The notes under the pieces: model-generated
Seen by the model: only the letters and a program-made list of their open reading frames with translations
Told to the model about the DNA's origin: nothing
The model's database searches: none
Position numbers and translations under genes: made by a program
Source: Mycobacterium kansasii ATCC 12478
GTDB taxonomy: Bacteria > Actinomycetota > Actinomycetes > Mycobacteriales > Mycobacteriaceae
DNA length: 64,000 nucleotides
Assembly: GCF_000157895.3 (NCBI RefSeq)
Contig: NC_022663.1
Location: 930,001-994,000 of the forward strand
Reading direction: 5' to 3'
In this document: piece by piece, positions 24,654-33,171 of the stretch
Numbering within the stretch: the first letter of the stretch is position 1
Layout of the letters: every line of letters begins with the position of its first letter

Positions 24654-25942
24654 TCGCGTTGCACCGTCAGCGTCAGGAAGTGCGCCGAGCACGAGATGCA
24701 CGGGTCGTAGTTGCGGATCACCCGTTCGCACAGTGTGGTCAACTCGGCATCGGCGAGAGCGAGGTTTGCCGAAACGACACGAGCCAGGTCGTTCTCGATG
24801 GCCGCCTGGTTCTGCGAGGTGGGCGGAATGATCGTCGCCGCCGAAATCAGCCCGTCGTCGTCAATTTCGTATCGGTGGTACAGCAGGCCGCGGGGCGCCT
24901 CACTGACGCCATGACCGACGCCCGCACGGACCGGGACCTCCACGAATGGCCGTGACGGCCGCTGGTATCCGTCGATGATGCGCAACGCCTCCTCGATCGC
25001 GTAGACCACCTCGACGGCACGAACAACAATGCTGCGGAACGGATTTCGGCATTCGCCGGACAGCCCTGCGGCTGCGGCTGCCTCGCCGGCGATCGGCGAC
25101 AGCGCCGACGAATTGAGGCAATACCGCGCCAGTGGCCCGGTCAGGTAGCGGCCGCCGTCAAGGGTGGCATGCAGCGCAGTCGAATGCGGCACCTGCGACT
25201 CGTGCACATGCCCGGTGAACTCGGCCACCGGGAACGACGGGCCGGCGCTGCGCGCGATGGCGCCGTTCTCGATCGCATACTGACCCGGCTGGCTCACCGC
25301 CAGCATCTCGTGGTCGAGTTCGAGGTCGGGAAAGTCGAACCCGGACACCCACTCCACCGTCGCCAACGCGTCGTCGAGCGCCCGGCGCAACAGCTCGGCC
25401 AGCGGCGCCAGCTGCGACCGGTCGGGCACCGAGTAGAACCCGCCCAGACGCACGTTGATGGGGTGTATCGACCGTCCGCCGATGAAGTCCATCAGCTTGT
25501 TGCCGGCCTTCTTCAACCGCAGCCCGCGCTCGACCGCCGCGCGCTGGTCGCGGGCCAGTGCGATCACGTCCGGACAGCCGAGGAAGTCCGGCGCGTGCAG
25601 CAGGTAGACATGCAGGACGTGGCTGTGGATCCATTCGCCGCAGTACAACAGCCGGCGCAGTGCCACGAGTTCGGGATCCACCTCGACGCCGCAGGTCTGT
25701 TCGATCGCGTTGCAGGCGCTGACCTGATAGGCAACCGGGCAGATGCCGCAGATCCGCGCGGTCAGGTCCGGCGGCTCGGTGTAGGCCCGCCCCCGCAGAA
25801 ATGCCTCGAAAAACCTTGGCGGCTCATAGATGTTGAGCTGCACGCTGTCCAGCGCGCCGTCCTTCAGCGTGACGTGCAGCGCCCCCTCCCCTTCGACGCG
25901 GGTCAGGGTGCCGACGCTGAGTGTCCGGTTGTCGGTGGTCAC
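24650..25942 (-). CDS. [NiFe]-hydrogenase large (alpha) subunit, group 3b-like
   Basis: A 430-residue catalytic subunit that binds the NiFe(CN)2CO centre through two CxxC motifs: RICGICP near residue 63 and DPCISCSAHF near the C-terminus. A short tail after SAH (FLTLTVQRE) is the peptide expected to be cleaved by the adjacent protease. Operon make-up (4Fe-4S beta, flavin gamma, small delta, large alpha) is that of bidirectional NADP-linked group 3b sulfhydrogenases. M. smegmatis has a related hypoxia-induced, DosR-dependent enzyme by established literature. Likely disposes of or recycles reductant when respiration stops. Confidence 0.93.
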   Translation of the reverse strand: MTTDNRTLSVGTLTRVEGEGALHVTLKDGALDSVQLNIYEPPRFFEAFLRGRAYTEPPDLTARICGICPVAYQVSACNAIEQTCGVEVDPELVALRRLLYCGEWIHSHVLHVYLLHAPDFLGCPDVIALARDQRAAVERGLRLKKAGNKLMDFIGGRSIHPINVRLGGFYSVPDRSQLAPLAELLRRALDDALATVEWVSGFDFPDLELDHEMLAVSQPGQYAIENGAIARSAGPSFPVAEFTGHVHESQVPHSTALHATLDGGRYLTGPLARYCLNSSALSPIAGEAAAAAGLSGECRNPFRSIVVRAVEVVYAIEEALRIIDGYQRPSRPFVEVPVRAGVGHGVSEAPRGLLYHRYEIDDDGLISAATIIPPTSQNQAAIENDLARVVSANLALADAELTTLCERVIRNYDPCISCSAHFLTLTVQRE

Positions 25943-26694
25943 TGCTTGCTCCGTTCGGCGGCGAACGCGGCGACGTTGAACGTCGAGAACACCCGGTTAA
26001 CATCCCCGTCGGACATTCCGTCGCGGCGCAGCAGCGGGATCAGCGTGGCGGTTTGCGGCACCGCCGACGGACCGAAACAGCCGTAGCAGCCCCGATGATG
26101 GCTGGGGCACAACGCGCCGCAACCGGCATGAGTGACCGGTCCCAGGCACGGAATGCCTTCGGCGACAACGACACACGTCGTACCACGCAGTTTGCATTCG
26201 GTGCACACCGTCTTGGCCGGCAGCCGCGGCTTGCGCCCGACCAGCAGCGCCGCGAGGGTGTCCAGGAGCTGCCCGCGGTCGATCGGGCAGCCGTGCAGCT
26301 GGTAGTCGACCTTGACATGCGCGGCCGCCGGCGTCGAAGTCGCAAGCGTGTCAATGTATTCCGGGTTGGCATAGACCAGCGAGGTGAACTCCGCGACATC
26401 GGCGAAGTTGCGCAACGCCTGCACCCCGCCGGCGGTCGCGCAGGCACCGATGGTGACCAATATCTTCGACTGCTCCCGGATCTCCCGGATGCGCTGCTCG
26501 TCGTGGCGAGTGGTGACGGAACCCTCGACCAGTGATATGTCGTACGGCCCCCCGACCATTGCGCTGGAGGCCTCGGCGAACGTCGCGATCGTCACCTGAT
26601 CGGCCAAGGTGAGCAGCTCGTCCTCGCAGTCGAGCAAGGTCAGCTGGCAACCGTCACACGAGGCGAATTTCCACACCGCCAGACTGGGACTCAT
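25939..26694 (-). CDS. [NiFe]-hydrogenase small (delta) subunit
   Basis: A 251-residue iron-sulfur subunit. Cluster ligands are visible: SCDGCQ at residues 13-18, GACATAGG near 105-112 and the HGCPID region near 155 (proximal cluster), plus a Cys-rich segment (CTECKLRGTTC, CLGPVTHAGCGALC, CYGCFGP) for additional clusters. It transfers electrons between the NiFe site and the flavin/FeS modules. No Tat signal is present, so the enzyme is cytosolic. ATGA overlap with the large-subunit gene. Confidence 0.92.
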   Translation of the reverse strand: MSPSLAVWKFASCDGCQLTLLDCEDELLTLADQVTIATFAEASSAMVGGPYDISLVEGSVTTRHDEQRIREIREQSKILVTIGACATAGGVQALRNFADVAEFTSLVYANPEYIDTLATSTPAAAHVKVDYQLHGCPIDRGQLLDTLAALLVGRKPRLPAKTVCTECKLRGTTCVVVAEGIPCLGPVTHAGCGALCPSHHRGCYGCFGPSAVPQTATLIPLLRRDGMSDGDVNRVFSTFNVAAFAAERSKQ

Positions 26695-27558
26695 CTACAG
26701 CTCCTTGATCCGTAGTAGCGGGCCGGCGACGTCGTAACCGACGACCGGTCCGTCCCGGCACACCAGCAATGGTCCCAGCTGGCAGTGGCCGCACCAGCCG
26801 ACACCGCACTGCATGTTTCGCTCCAGCGATACCCGAATGTCGCGGGCCGCAACGCCTTTGGCGATCAGGGCGTCTGCCCCGAACCGGAGCATGGGCTCGG
26901 GTCCGCACAGGAACGCGGTGGTGCGGTCGGGCCGCAGCGTGAGCCGGCGCAACGGTTCGGTCACCAAACCGACTTCACCGCGCCAGTCCTGGACGGGCAC
27001 GTCGACCGTCAGGTGGACCTCGATGTGCGGGTCGTCCGCCCACTTTTCCAGTTGTGCGGCGAACAGAAAGTCAGCCTTGGAGCGGGCCCCCACGACCAGC
27101 ATCAGCCTGCCGTAGCGGGTGCGGTTCGCCAACGCGCCGAGGATTGCCGGACGCAGCGGGCACAGTCCCACACCGCCGGCCACCATCACCAAATCCCGTC
27201 CGGCCGCCTCGTCCAGGCCCCAGGTGGTGCCGAACGGCCCGCGCACGCCGATAAGGGTGCCCGGCTGGGCACCGTGCAGAGCGCGGCTGACCGCCCCGAC
27301 CGCGCGGATGGTGTGGGTAATCGAGCCGTCGGTGACGGTGGGATCCCCGCTGATGGATATCGCCGCTTCGCCGACGCCGAATGCATAGAGCATCATGAAT
27401 TCACCGGGCTGCGGCGCGGGAAGTACCGCATCGAGCGGCTCCAGACACAACGTCGCCGCATCCGGGCTTTCCACGACGCGGCTGCGCACGCGGTACGGGA
27501 CCGGCGCCATCGCAGATGATGGCGCGGCGCTGGTCACCCGGTCAGCCCGGTCGGTCAT
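26695..27558 (-). CDS. Hydrogenase gamma subunit, FAD/NAD(P)-binding oxidoreductase
   Basis: A 287-residue ferredoxin-NADP reductase-like module. It has a flavin barrel (PGEFMMLYAFGVGEAAISIS), an NAD(P)-binding domain with VAGGVGLCPLRP and FLCGPEPML, and a C-terminal 2Fe-2S motif CGVGWCGHCQLGPLLVC. It couples hydrogenase electrons to NAD(P)(H). The start overlaps the end of the beta gene by 17 nt and its stop directly abuts the small-subunit ATG. Confidence 0.92.
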   Translation of the reverse strand: MTDRADRVTSAAPSSAMAPVPYRVRSRVVESPDAATLCLEPLDAVLPAPQPGEFMMLYAFGVGEAAISISGDPTVTDGSITHTIRAVGAVSRALHGAQPGTLIGVRGPFGTTWGLDEAAGRDLVMVAGGVGLCPLRPAILGALANRTRYGRLMLVVGARSKADFLFAAQLEKWADDPHIEVHLTVDVPVQDWRGEVGLVTEPLRRLTLRPDRTTAFLCGPEPMLRFGADALIAKGVAARDIRVSLERNMQCGVGWCGHCQLGPLLVCRDGPVVGYDVAGPLLRIKEL

Positions 27559-28675
27559 TGCGGGCCATCTTGTTCATTTCCTCGGTGATGTCGATGCCGG
27601 TCGGACACCAGGCAATGCATCGCCCGCAGCCGACGCAGCCCGACATGTCGAACTGGTCATGCCAGGTACCCAGTTTGTGGGTGAGCCAGTGCCGGTACCG
27701 CGACGCGCCGGAGCGGCGCACACTGCCGCCACCGTGGACATAGGTGAAGTCGAATTCGTAGCAGGACGCCCAGTGCTGCCAGCGTTCGGCGTGCTCACCG
27801 GTCAGGTCGGTGACGTCTTCGGTGCTGGTGCAGTAGCAGGTCGGGCACACCATCGTGCAGTTGCCACAGGTCAGACAGCGACTGGCCACCTCTTCCCACT
27901 GCGGCGACTCGCGTGACCGGACGAGTAGCTCGCGCAGATCCGCGTCCGGCATCTGCCGTCCCATCCGGTGCGTCGCAGCCTCGACATCGGCGCGTGCGCA
28001 ATCCATTTCGTCGCTGCTGGCCGCCCGGTGCGGCACCGCCGCGAGCACGTCGGCGCCGTCTTGGCTGCCGACGTCCACCAGGTAGGTCACGCCGTCGGCG
28101 CCGATGCGCTCGGTCAACGCCAAGTCGTAACCGGGTCCGACCGCCGGTCCGGTGCCCATCGAGGCGCAGAAGCACAGCCCGCCCGGTTCGGTGCAATTCA
28201 CCGCGACCACGAAGGCCCGCCGCCGGCGGCCGACGAAGGTGCTGTCGGCATATGCCGCACCGCCCAGCACCCGGTCGAGCGTCGCAATCGCGGCCAGATC
28301 GCAGCCACGCACCCCGAGGAACGCATACCGCGGAACGTCCTCCTCGGACTCGGCGGCGCCGAACCCGTCCCGGGTGCCGGCCCACAACCGCTGCCGAGGC
28401 GGGTGCAGGAACTGTTTCCACGACTGCGGCCCCGCCGAATGACCGAACACCGCGTCGTCGTCGCGCTGGCGCACCCGATACTGCCCCGGCGCCACGTCGA
28501 CGCCCCAGCCGCGCGGGAGATCGTCGGCCGAGTCGAGTTCGGCGAGCACAATCGCGTTGTCGCGCAACGTCGGACCAATGACGCGATAGCCCCGCTGGAT
28601 CAGCACCTCGACCAGGCGGTGCAACCCGACGGTGTCCAGCAAAGCAGCATCGGAGTTTTCCCCATGTCTGGTCAT
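27542..28675 (-). CDS. Hydrogenase beta subunit, 4Fe-4S electron-transfer protein
   Basis: A 377-residue iron-sulfur protein of the sulfhydrogenase HydB/anaerobic sulfite reductase A type. C-terminal ferredoxin-like motifs CLTCGNCTMVCPTC and CVGCGRCIAWCPTG bind two 4Fe-4S clusters; GVRGCDLAAIATLDRV and CFCASMGTGP belong to the N-terminal domain. I take ATG at 28675; a GTG two codons upstream (28681) is equally possible because neither has a strong ribosome-binding site. It follows the Rv1733c-like gene by about 70 bp on the same strand, so the hydrogenase genes are probably transcribed from the DosR promoter upstream of the Rv3131-like gene. Confidence 0.92.
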   Translation of the reverse strand: MTRHGENSDAALLDTVGLHRLVEVLIQRGYRVIGPTLRDNAIVLAELDSADDLPRGWGVDVAPGQYRVRQRDDDAVFGHSAGPQSWKQFLHPPRQRLWAGTRDGFGAAESEEDVPRYAFLGVRGCDLAAIATLDRVLGGAAYADSTFVGRRRRAFVVAVNCTEPGGLCFCASMGTGPAVGPGYDLALTERIGADGVTYLVDVGSQDGADVLAAVPHRAASSDEMDCARADVEAATHRMGRQMPDADLRELLVRSRESPQWEEVASRCLTCGNCTMVCPTCYCTSTEDVTDLTGEHAERWQHWASCYEFDFTYVHGGGSVRRSGASRYRHWLTHKLGTWHDQFDMSGCVGCGRCIAWCPTGIDITEEMNKMARNDRPG

Positions 28676-28747
28676 CGACACGTCATCAGCCTATTTCACG
28701 AACGCCGGCGACGGCTGCGGCATCTGAATCTTGTCCCCGCCATGTGT

Positions 28748-29329
28748 TCAATACCGATTCGTCCGGCCACCGTCGTCCTGCAGGCACCTGATGTCACGCT
28801 CCCACGCGGCATCGCGTGCCCGATCGAGCCGGGAGCGGACCGAGGCGACCACTAACGCCATCGCGACAGCGCATGTCAGCACGATCAGCACCGAGGTGAC
28901 GACCGCGTCCACACCCGCATGCCACCTCGGTGTCGGTGGCCTGACCAGATTGCCGTCCCGGTCCACCCAAATTTCGACGCGCTGCCCCACATTGAGCGGG
29001 GCACTGTGCCGGAACGAGCCGGTGCGCTCGTCGGACGCCGCCAGCCAGCGCACGTGCACGACAATCCCTTCGGAGTTCGGGTTATGGGTGGCACCGGTGA
29101 CCGTGGCCGTGACCGGGTGCCGTGCCTGTGCCTGCGCGGCGTACTGGCGATCCCGGGCGTCGAAGACCTCGGCGCCCACGACAGCGGTGGCAGGTATCAG
29201 GAATAGCGACGCGATCAGCGCGACCAGCAGCAGCAGGGCTTCGAGACGGTCGGTGCGTCGAAGCAGCGGATTGCGACCGACCAGGCGGGCGAGCCGCCAG
29301 CAACGCGGGTCTATCGTGAACGTCTCCAT
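28748..29329 (-). CDS. Rv1733c-like two-helix membrane protein
   Basis: A 193-residue membrane protein. A basic N-terminus (RNPLLRRTDRLE) precedes helix 1 (about 31-52), an extracytoplasmic loop carries GRVEIW-like and VRWLAAS segments, helix 2 lies at about 145-167 and a charged cytoplasmic tail follows. This is the layout of the DosR-regulon antigen Rv1733c. The start at 29329 follows AGGAAGTTGCG. It lies between the Rv3131-like gene (43 bp upstream) and the hydrogenase genes, in one direction. Function unknown. Confidence 0.85.
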   Translation of the reverse strand: METFTIDPRCWRLARLVGRNPLLRRTDRLEALLLLVALIASLFLIPATAVVGAEVFDARDRQYAAQAQARHPVTATVTGATHNPNSEGIVVHVRWLAASDERTGSFRHSAPLNVGQRVEIWVDRDGNLVRPPTPRWHAGVDAVVTSVLIVLTCAVAMALVVASVRSRLDRARDAAWERDIRCLQDDGGRTNRY

Positions 29330-29372
29330 CGCAACTTCCTGAAACTTCTTGTGGTCCTTGGTTATCGGACGC

Positions 29373-30374
29373 CTATCCGTTGACGGATTTCTCACCGTCG
29401 GCGATCCACTCGACGATCTCCGAGAGGTCACGGCGCGGCGTCGACGGCAACGGATCGGCATTAATGGGTGCCCAGCCCACCCGCAGCAGCATCTGCGGAT
29501 ACTGGCTATCGCCGAAGACATCGGCACGAACCGCCGCACGCGTTTCCGCGATTTCCAGCGGTTCGGTGACCGGGCAACTGGCCAGTCCCATCGCCGTCGC
29601 GGTCAACAGCACGACGCTGGTTGCCTCACCGGCGCGCAGTTGAGCCAGCCGGTCGTCGGTGCGCGTCCCGAGGGCCAGCATCACCGCGTTGTCGTCGGCG
29701 GGCGAGACATCCGGCGGCATGGCCAGCGTCGGGCCGGCGAAACGCCGGCTGGGTATCGCCGCCGCGGGGTCAGGTATGGGCGTATTGCGGGCGGGGACGC
29801 CGACCGCCGAGGCGTGCCGGCCGCTCCACGCGGTGAGCTCGGCGAGATAGTCGGCATCGGATGCGTGGTCCCAAACAGATTTTGCCACAACGGCATTCAG
29901 CTTGTCCATGGCGTCGACCTGGTGTACCGTCACCCCATTGCGGGCTGCCCGCGCAGCCATCAACGCAATGTCGCTGACCGGCACCGGCCAAAAACTGTAG
30001 TGCCGACGATCGGTTCGCCGCCGCGGTATCGCCGCGGCCAGCATGATGTCCAACTGATCGGCGTTCTGACGAGACACTTCGATCGAGGCAAGATGACTCG
30101 GGTCCGCCGGATTGGGCAGCCTACACACTTTGGCTTGCCAACCCGTCGCGGCCAGGGCGATGATGCAGTGGTTCAGTGCCGCACCACAACTCAGGATCAG
30201 GTCGCGCCCTTCCGGGTCGGTGTTGGGCAACTGCAGGCTGGTGTCGGCGTAGAGATGCAGGGACGCGTCCCCCACCCGCCACCGCCACGGCTGCGTGTTG
30301 TGTACAGATGGCGCCCGAGAGGCCAGCGTCAGGACCGTGCGGACTGTGCCGGCGTCCGGGAAATGCGCAGTCAT
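29373..30374 (-). CDS. Acg-family nitroreductase-fold protein (paralogue 3, Rv3131-like)
   Basis: A 333-residue protein most like Rv3131: SRAPSVHNTQPWRWRV, PRRRTDRRHYSFWPV and RVGWAPINADPLPSTPRRDLSEIV. It presumably binds FMN like its relatives; reaction unknown. Of two in-frame ATGs, 30374 is chosen because GGAG lies eight bases before it, whereas 30380 is only two bases from the same GGAG. Two DosR-box candidates are 68-103 bp upstream. It appears to head a seven-gene operon running through the Rv1733c-like gene and the hydrogenase to its protease. Confidence 0.93.
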   Translation of the reverse strand: MTAHFPDAGTVRTVLTLASRAPSVHNTQPWRWRVGDASLHLYADTSLQLPNTDPEGRDLILSCGAALNHCIIALAATGWQAKVCRLPNPADPSHLASIEVSRQNADQLDIMLAAAIPRRRTDRRHYSFWPVPVSDIALMAARAARNGVTVHQVDAMDKLNAVVAKSVWDHASDADYLAELTAWSGRHASAVGVPARNTPIPDPAAAIPSRRFAGPTLAMPPDVSPADDNAVMLALGTRTDDRLAQLRAGEATSVVLLTATAMGLASCPVTEPLEIAETRAAVRADVFGDSQYPQMLLRVGWAPINADPLPSTPRRDLSEIVEWIADGEKSVNG

Positions 30375-30441
30375 GGTCATTACTCCTTTCGGTCGGCGGA
30401 GTCGTCTTATCAACGATTGCGCAATCACATCAGCCGGACGA

Positions 30442-30477
30442 GGGCACGGCGTCCTTGCAGCGAAGGACTTTGTGCCA
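30442..30477 (-). promoter_or_regulatory. Tandem DosR boxes for the Rv3131-like/hydrogenase operon
   Basis: Plus-strand 14-mers GGGCACGGCGTCCT (30442-30455, weak) and AGGACTTTGTGCCA (30464-30477, better) have centres 22 bp apart, 68-103 bp upstream of the start at 30374. They would place the hydrogenase under DosR control. Confidence 0.6.
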
Positions 30478-30526
30478 TTGCCGAATCGGCGAACGTCCTC
30501 TCGGCAGCACGCCGGCGAACCTTGAT

Positions 30527-32908
30527 TCAGGACTTGCGTGCTTGGGTGCCGGCGGGCCGCGGCGGAGGGCCGGTCGCGGTGTCGTCCTCGGCGAGGGTGA
30601 AGTAGCTTTCCTCTTCCTGCACGAAGTGCAACCGCAACAGCGCATACAGGCCGTACAGGCAGGCCAGCAGGTCATCGACTTGGTCATGCTGGATTGCCCC
30701 GGCCGACTGCGCCAGCGCCAGATGAGTCGCGATCCGATCGGAAAGCCGCTGGATTTCGGCATGGGTGCGGCTCATGGTGGCGGTGGCTTCACCGCTGCCC
30801 AGCGGCCGCGCCAGCGCCGGGTAAAGCTGAACTTCCTCCGCCTGCTCGTGCGGCAGGATCCGCTCGGTCAGCAAGGTATGCGCCGCGGTCAACGACGCCA
30901 GCGCCGCGGCGTCGGGTCCGGCGGCCACCCGGTTGGCTGCGGTGCGCAGCAGCCCGATGGTGTCACGCAGCTGATCGTGTTCGTCAGCGAAGCGGTGCAG
31001 CAGTTGCTCGGTACCTGCGGCCAATTGCAGCTCGGTAGCCGGGTTACCGCGCAACGCCCGCAGCGCGTTGCCGATCACCGCGATATCGATGCCCTCTTGC
31101 AGCAGCGCACCGGCCGCGGGCGGCAGCCAGCCCAGCGCGGCGATCGCCATGGCCAGCAGCGACAGGCTCATGCCGACGACCGCGCTTTGCACGGCGATCC
31201 GCCGGGACCAGCGGGCGATATCCATCGCATCGGCGAGCCGGTCGAGCCGATCGGTGGTCAAGACGATGTCGGCGGCCTCCGAAGACGCGGTGGCTCCGCG
31301 GGCACCCATCGCCACGCCTACCGTGGCCGCCGCCAGCGCGGGGGCGTCGTTGACGCCGTCACCGACCATCACCGTTACCGCGCGTTCGGATTCGGCGCGC
31401 ACCGCGGCGAACTTGTCGGCCGGGCTCTGGTCGGCGTAGACCTCGTCCAAGCCCAGAATCGTGGCGACCTCGCGCGTCGGTTCGGCCCGGTCGCCGGTGA
31501 GCAGGATCAGCCGGGTCAGCCCGGCCTCGCGCAATCGGCGCACCGTGCGCGGCGCCTGCCGGCGCAACGGGTCGCGCAGCAACACCGCCCCGGCCAGTTC
31601 ACCGTCGACGCAGACCCAGGCGATCGCCGCGCTGTCCAACCGGGCCCGGTTGACCGCGGCTCGCACCCAGGCGCCGGTCAGGGCGTCGGCGGCCGACTTG
31701 CCGACCGTGACGCGATGCCCGTCGATGTTGGCGGTGACACCGCGGCCCGGCTCTTCGACGACATCGGTGGGAAGTGACAAGCGCAGACCCCGGCTGAGCG
31801 CTTCGGTGACGATGGCCTCCGCCAGGACGTGCGGGGAAAGCTGGTCCACCGAGGCGGCCAGCCGCAGCGTCTCGGTGGCGTCCCGGCCGGGGGCAGCCAC
31901 CACGTCGACCACGGAAGGACGTCCCATCGTCAGCGTGCCCGTCTTGTCCATCACCAAAGTCGTTGCATGCCCGAGGTTTTCCAACGCGACTCCGCTGCGG
32001 ATCACCACCCCCGCCCGGGAGGCCCGGGACAGGCCGGAGACGATCGCCACCGGCGCGGCCAGCAGCAGCGGACAGGGGGTTGCCACCACCAGGACCGCCA
32101 CGGCGCGGACGGCCGAGCCGCTCGCCAGCCAGGCAGCCGAGGCCAGCAGCAGCGACAGCGGCAGGAACCAGGCCGCATAGCGGTCGGCCAACCGCACGAT
32201 CGGCGCAGTTTCCGCACCCGCCTGCTGCGCCATTCGGACAATGCCGGCATAGGTGCTCTCGTCGGCGGTTGCGGTGGCGCGCAGCTCAAAAGCGCTGCCG
32301 GCGTTGACCACACCGCTGCGGACCGGCTCGCCGACCGCACGTTCCACCTGCAGCGGCTCACCGGTCAGCGCGGACTCGTCCAGGACTGCCACCACGTCGA
32401 CGATGCGCCCGTCCACGGGGACCACCTCGCCCGGCCCGACGACGACAATGTCGTCGACGACCACGTCCGCCAACGGAACAAGGCTTACCTGCGCGCCGGC
32501 CCGTCGGCGCGCAAACCGGGGCGCACGTTCGAGCAGCGCCCGCAAATCGCGCGACGCGCGTCGCTCGGCGGCCGCATCGAGGGCACGACCACTTGCCAGC
32601 ATCACCGCGATCAATGCGCCGGCCACGTATTCGCCCACCAGCAGAGTGCCGATCAGCGACAACACCGCGATGACGTCGACACCGATCCGGCCCCGGCGCA
32701 ACGCGGCCATTACCCAGACCGAGGCCGGCACGACGGCCAGTACCGTACCCGCGATCCAGCATCCGTCGGCCATACCGCGTTCACCGAGCAACCAGGCGAT
32801 CCCACCGGCGGCCAACAGACCGACGGTCGACACCACCAGGGCCGGTTCGATCAGTCGGCGAACTCGCGATAGCCACCGGCCGCCCGCAGCTGCCGTATCG
32901 CCAACCAC
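30527..32908 (-). CDS. P1B-type metal ATPase with C-terminal hemerythrin domain (P1B-5-like)
   Basis: A 793-residue membrane cation pump. Signature motifs are TPCPL at 277-281 in the transport helix, DKTGT (phosphorylated Asp321) and GDGVND at 517-522; TGES reads TGEP, and the usual SEHPLA motif reads SPHVLA. No N-terminal metal-binding domain is present. From about 635 to 770 a four-helix hemerythrin-like domain has the expected His/Glu pattern (HRFADEHDQ, HTLLTERILPHEQAEE, RTHAEI, RLHFVQEEES). TPC plus a C-terminal hemerythrin defines the P1B-5 class, of which a nickel/ferrous-iron exporter is known in Sinorhizobium. It lies on the same strand just upstream of the hydrogenase operon. Confidence 0.9.
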   Translation of the reverse strand: MVGDTAAAGGRWLSRVRRLIEPALVVSTVGLLAAGGIAWLLGERGMADGCWIAGTVLAVVPASVWVMAALRRGRIGVDVIAVLSLIGTLLVGEYVAGALIAVMLASGRALDAAAERRASRDLRALLERAPRFARRRAGAQVSLVPLADVVVDDIVVVGPGEVVPVDGRIVDVVAVLDESALTGEPLQVERAVGEPVRSGVVNAGSAFELRATATADESTYAGIVRMAQQAGAETAPIVRLADRYAAWFLPLSLLLASAAWLASGSAVRAVAVLVVATPCPLLLAAPVAIVSGLSRASRAGVVIRSGVALENLGHATTLVMDKTGTLTMGRPSVVDVVAAPGRDATETLRLAASVDQLSPHVLAEAIVTEALSRGLRLSLPTDVVEEPGRGVTANIDGHRVTVGKSAADALTGAWVRAAVNRARLDSAAIAWVCVDGELAGAVLLRDPLRRQAPRTVRRLREAGLTRLILLTGDRAEPTREVATILGLDEVYADQSPADKFAAVRAESERAVTVMVGDGVNDAPALAAATVGVAMGARGATASSEAADIVLTTDRLDRLADAMDIARWSRRIAVQSAVVGMSLSLLAMAIAALGWLPPAAGALLQEGIDIAVIGNALRALRGNPATELQLAAGTEQLLHRFADEHDQLRDTIGLLRTAANRVAAGPDAAALASLTAAHTLLTERILPHEQAEEVQLYPALARPLGSGEATATMSRTHAEIQRLSDRIATHLALAQSAGAIQHDQVDDLLACLYGLYALLRLHFVQEEESYFTLAEDDTATGPPPRPAGTQARKS

Positions 32909-33006
32909 CTCGAAAATCCTATCGCTTGCCGATACTTTCGACGTCCACCACAGCAGGGCCCGATACAGCTGAACGAATCCGCAGTCGACTTCACCAGCTC
33001 GACGTT

Positions 33007-33053
33007 GGCCCTGCTAGGGCCGTAATGCCCGGCTCGTTCGGGTCCTTGGACAC
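33007..33053. promoter_or_regulatory. Palindromic sites between ATPase and lipoprotein genes
   Basis: A perfect inverted repeat GGCCCT-GCT-AGGGCC (33007-33021) overlaps a possible DosR-like GGGCCGTAATGCCC (33017-33030), and GGGTCCTTGGACAC (33040-33053) follows 23 bp on. The region lies about 110 bp from both the ATPase start (32908) and the lipoprotein start (33172). It could be a DosR or metal-regulator operator; evidence is weak. Confidence 0.33.
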
Positions 33054-33171
33054 CGGGCTCGGCCGGGCCGATGTCGACGCATCCGAGATCTCAAGCCGGC
33101 TAGTGCGTACAATCACGCGCCGATAGGTCTAGCCGTAAACCCGGCCGCAGGACGAGCACCGAAGGAATCCG

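Noticed and set aside
30527..32908. CtpF-like P2-type ATPase (Rv1997), a DosR-regulon pump
   Set aside because: The protein is only about 630 residues before the hemerythrin domain, has TPCP in the transport helix and lacks P2 features, so it is a P1B pump.
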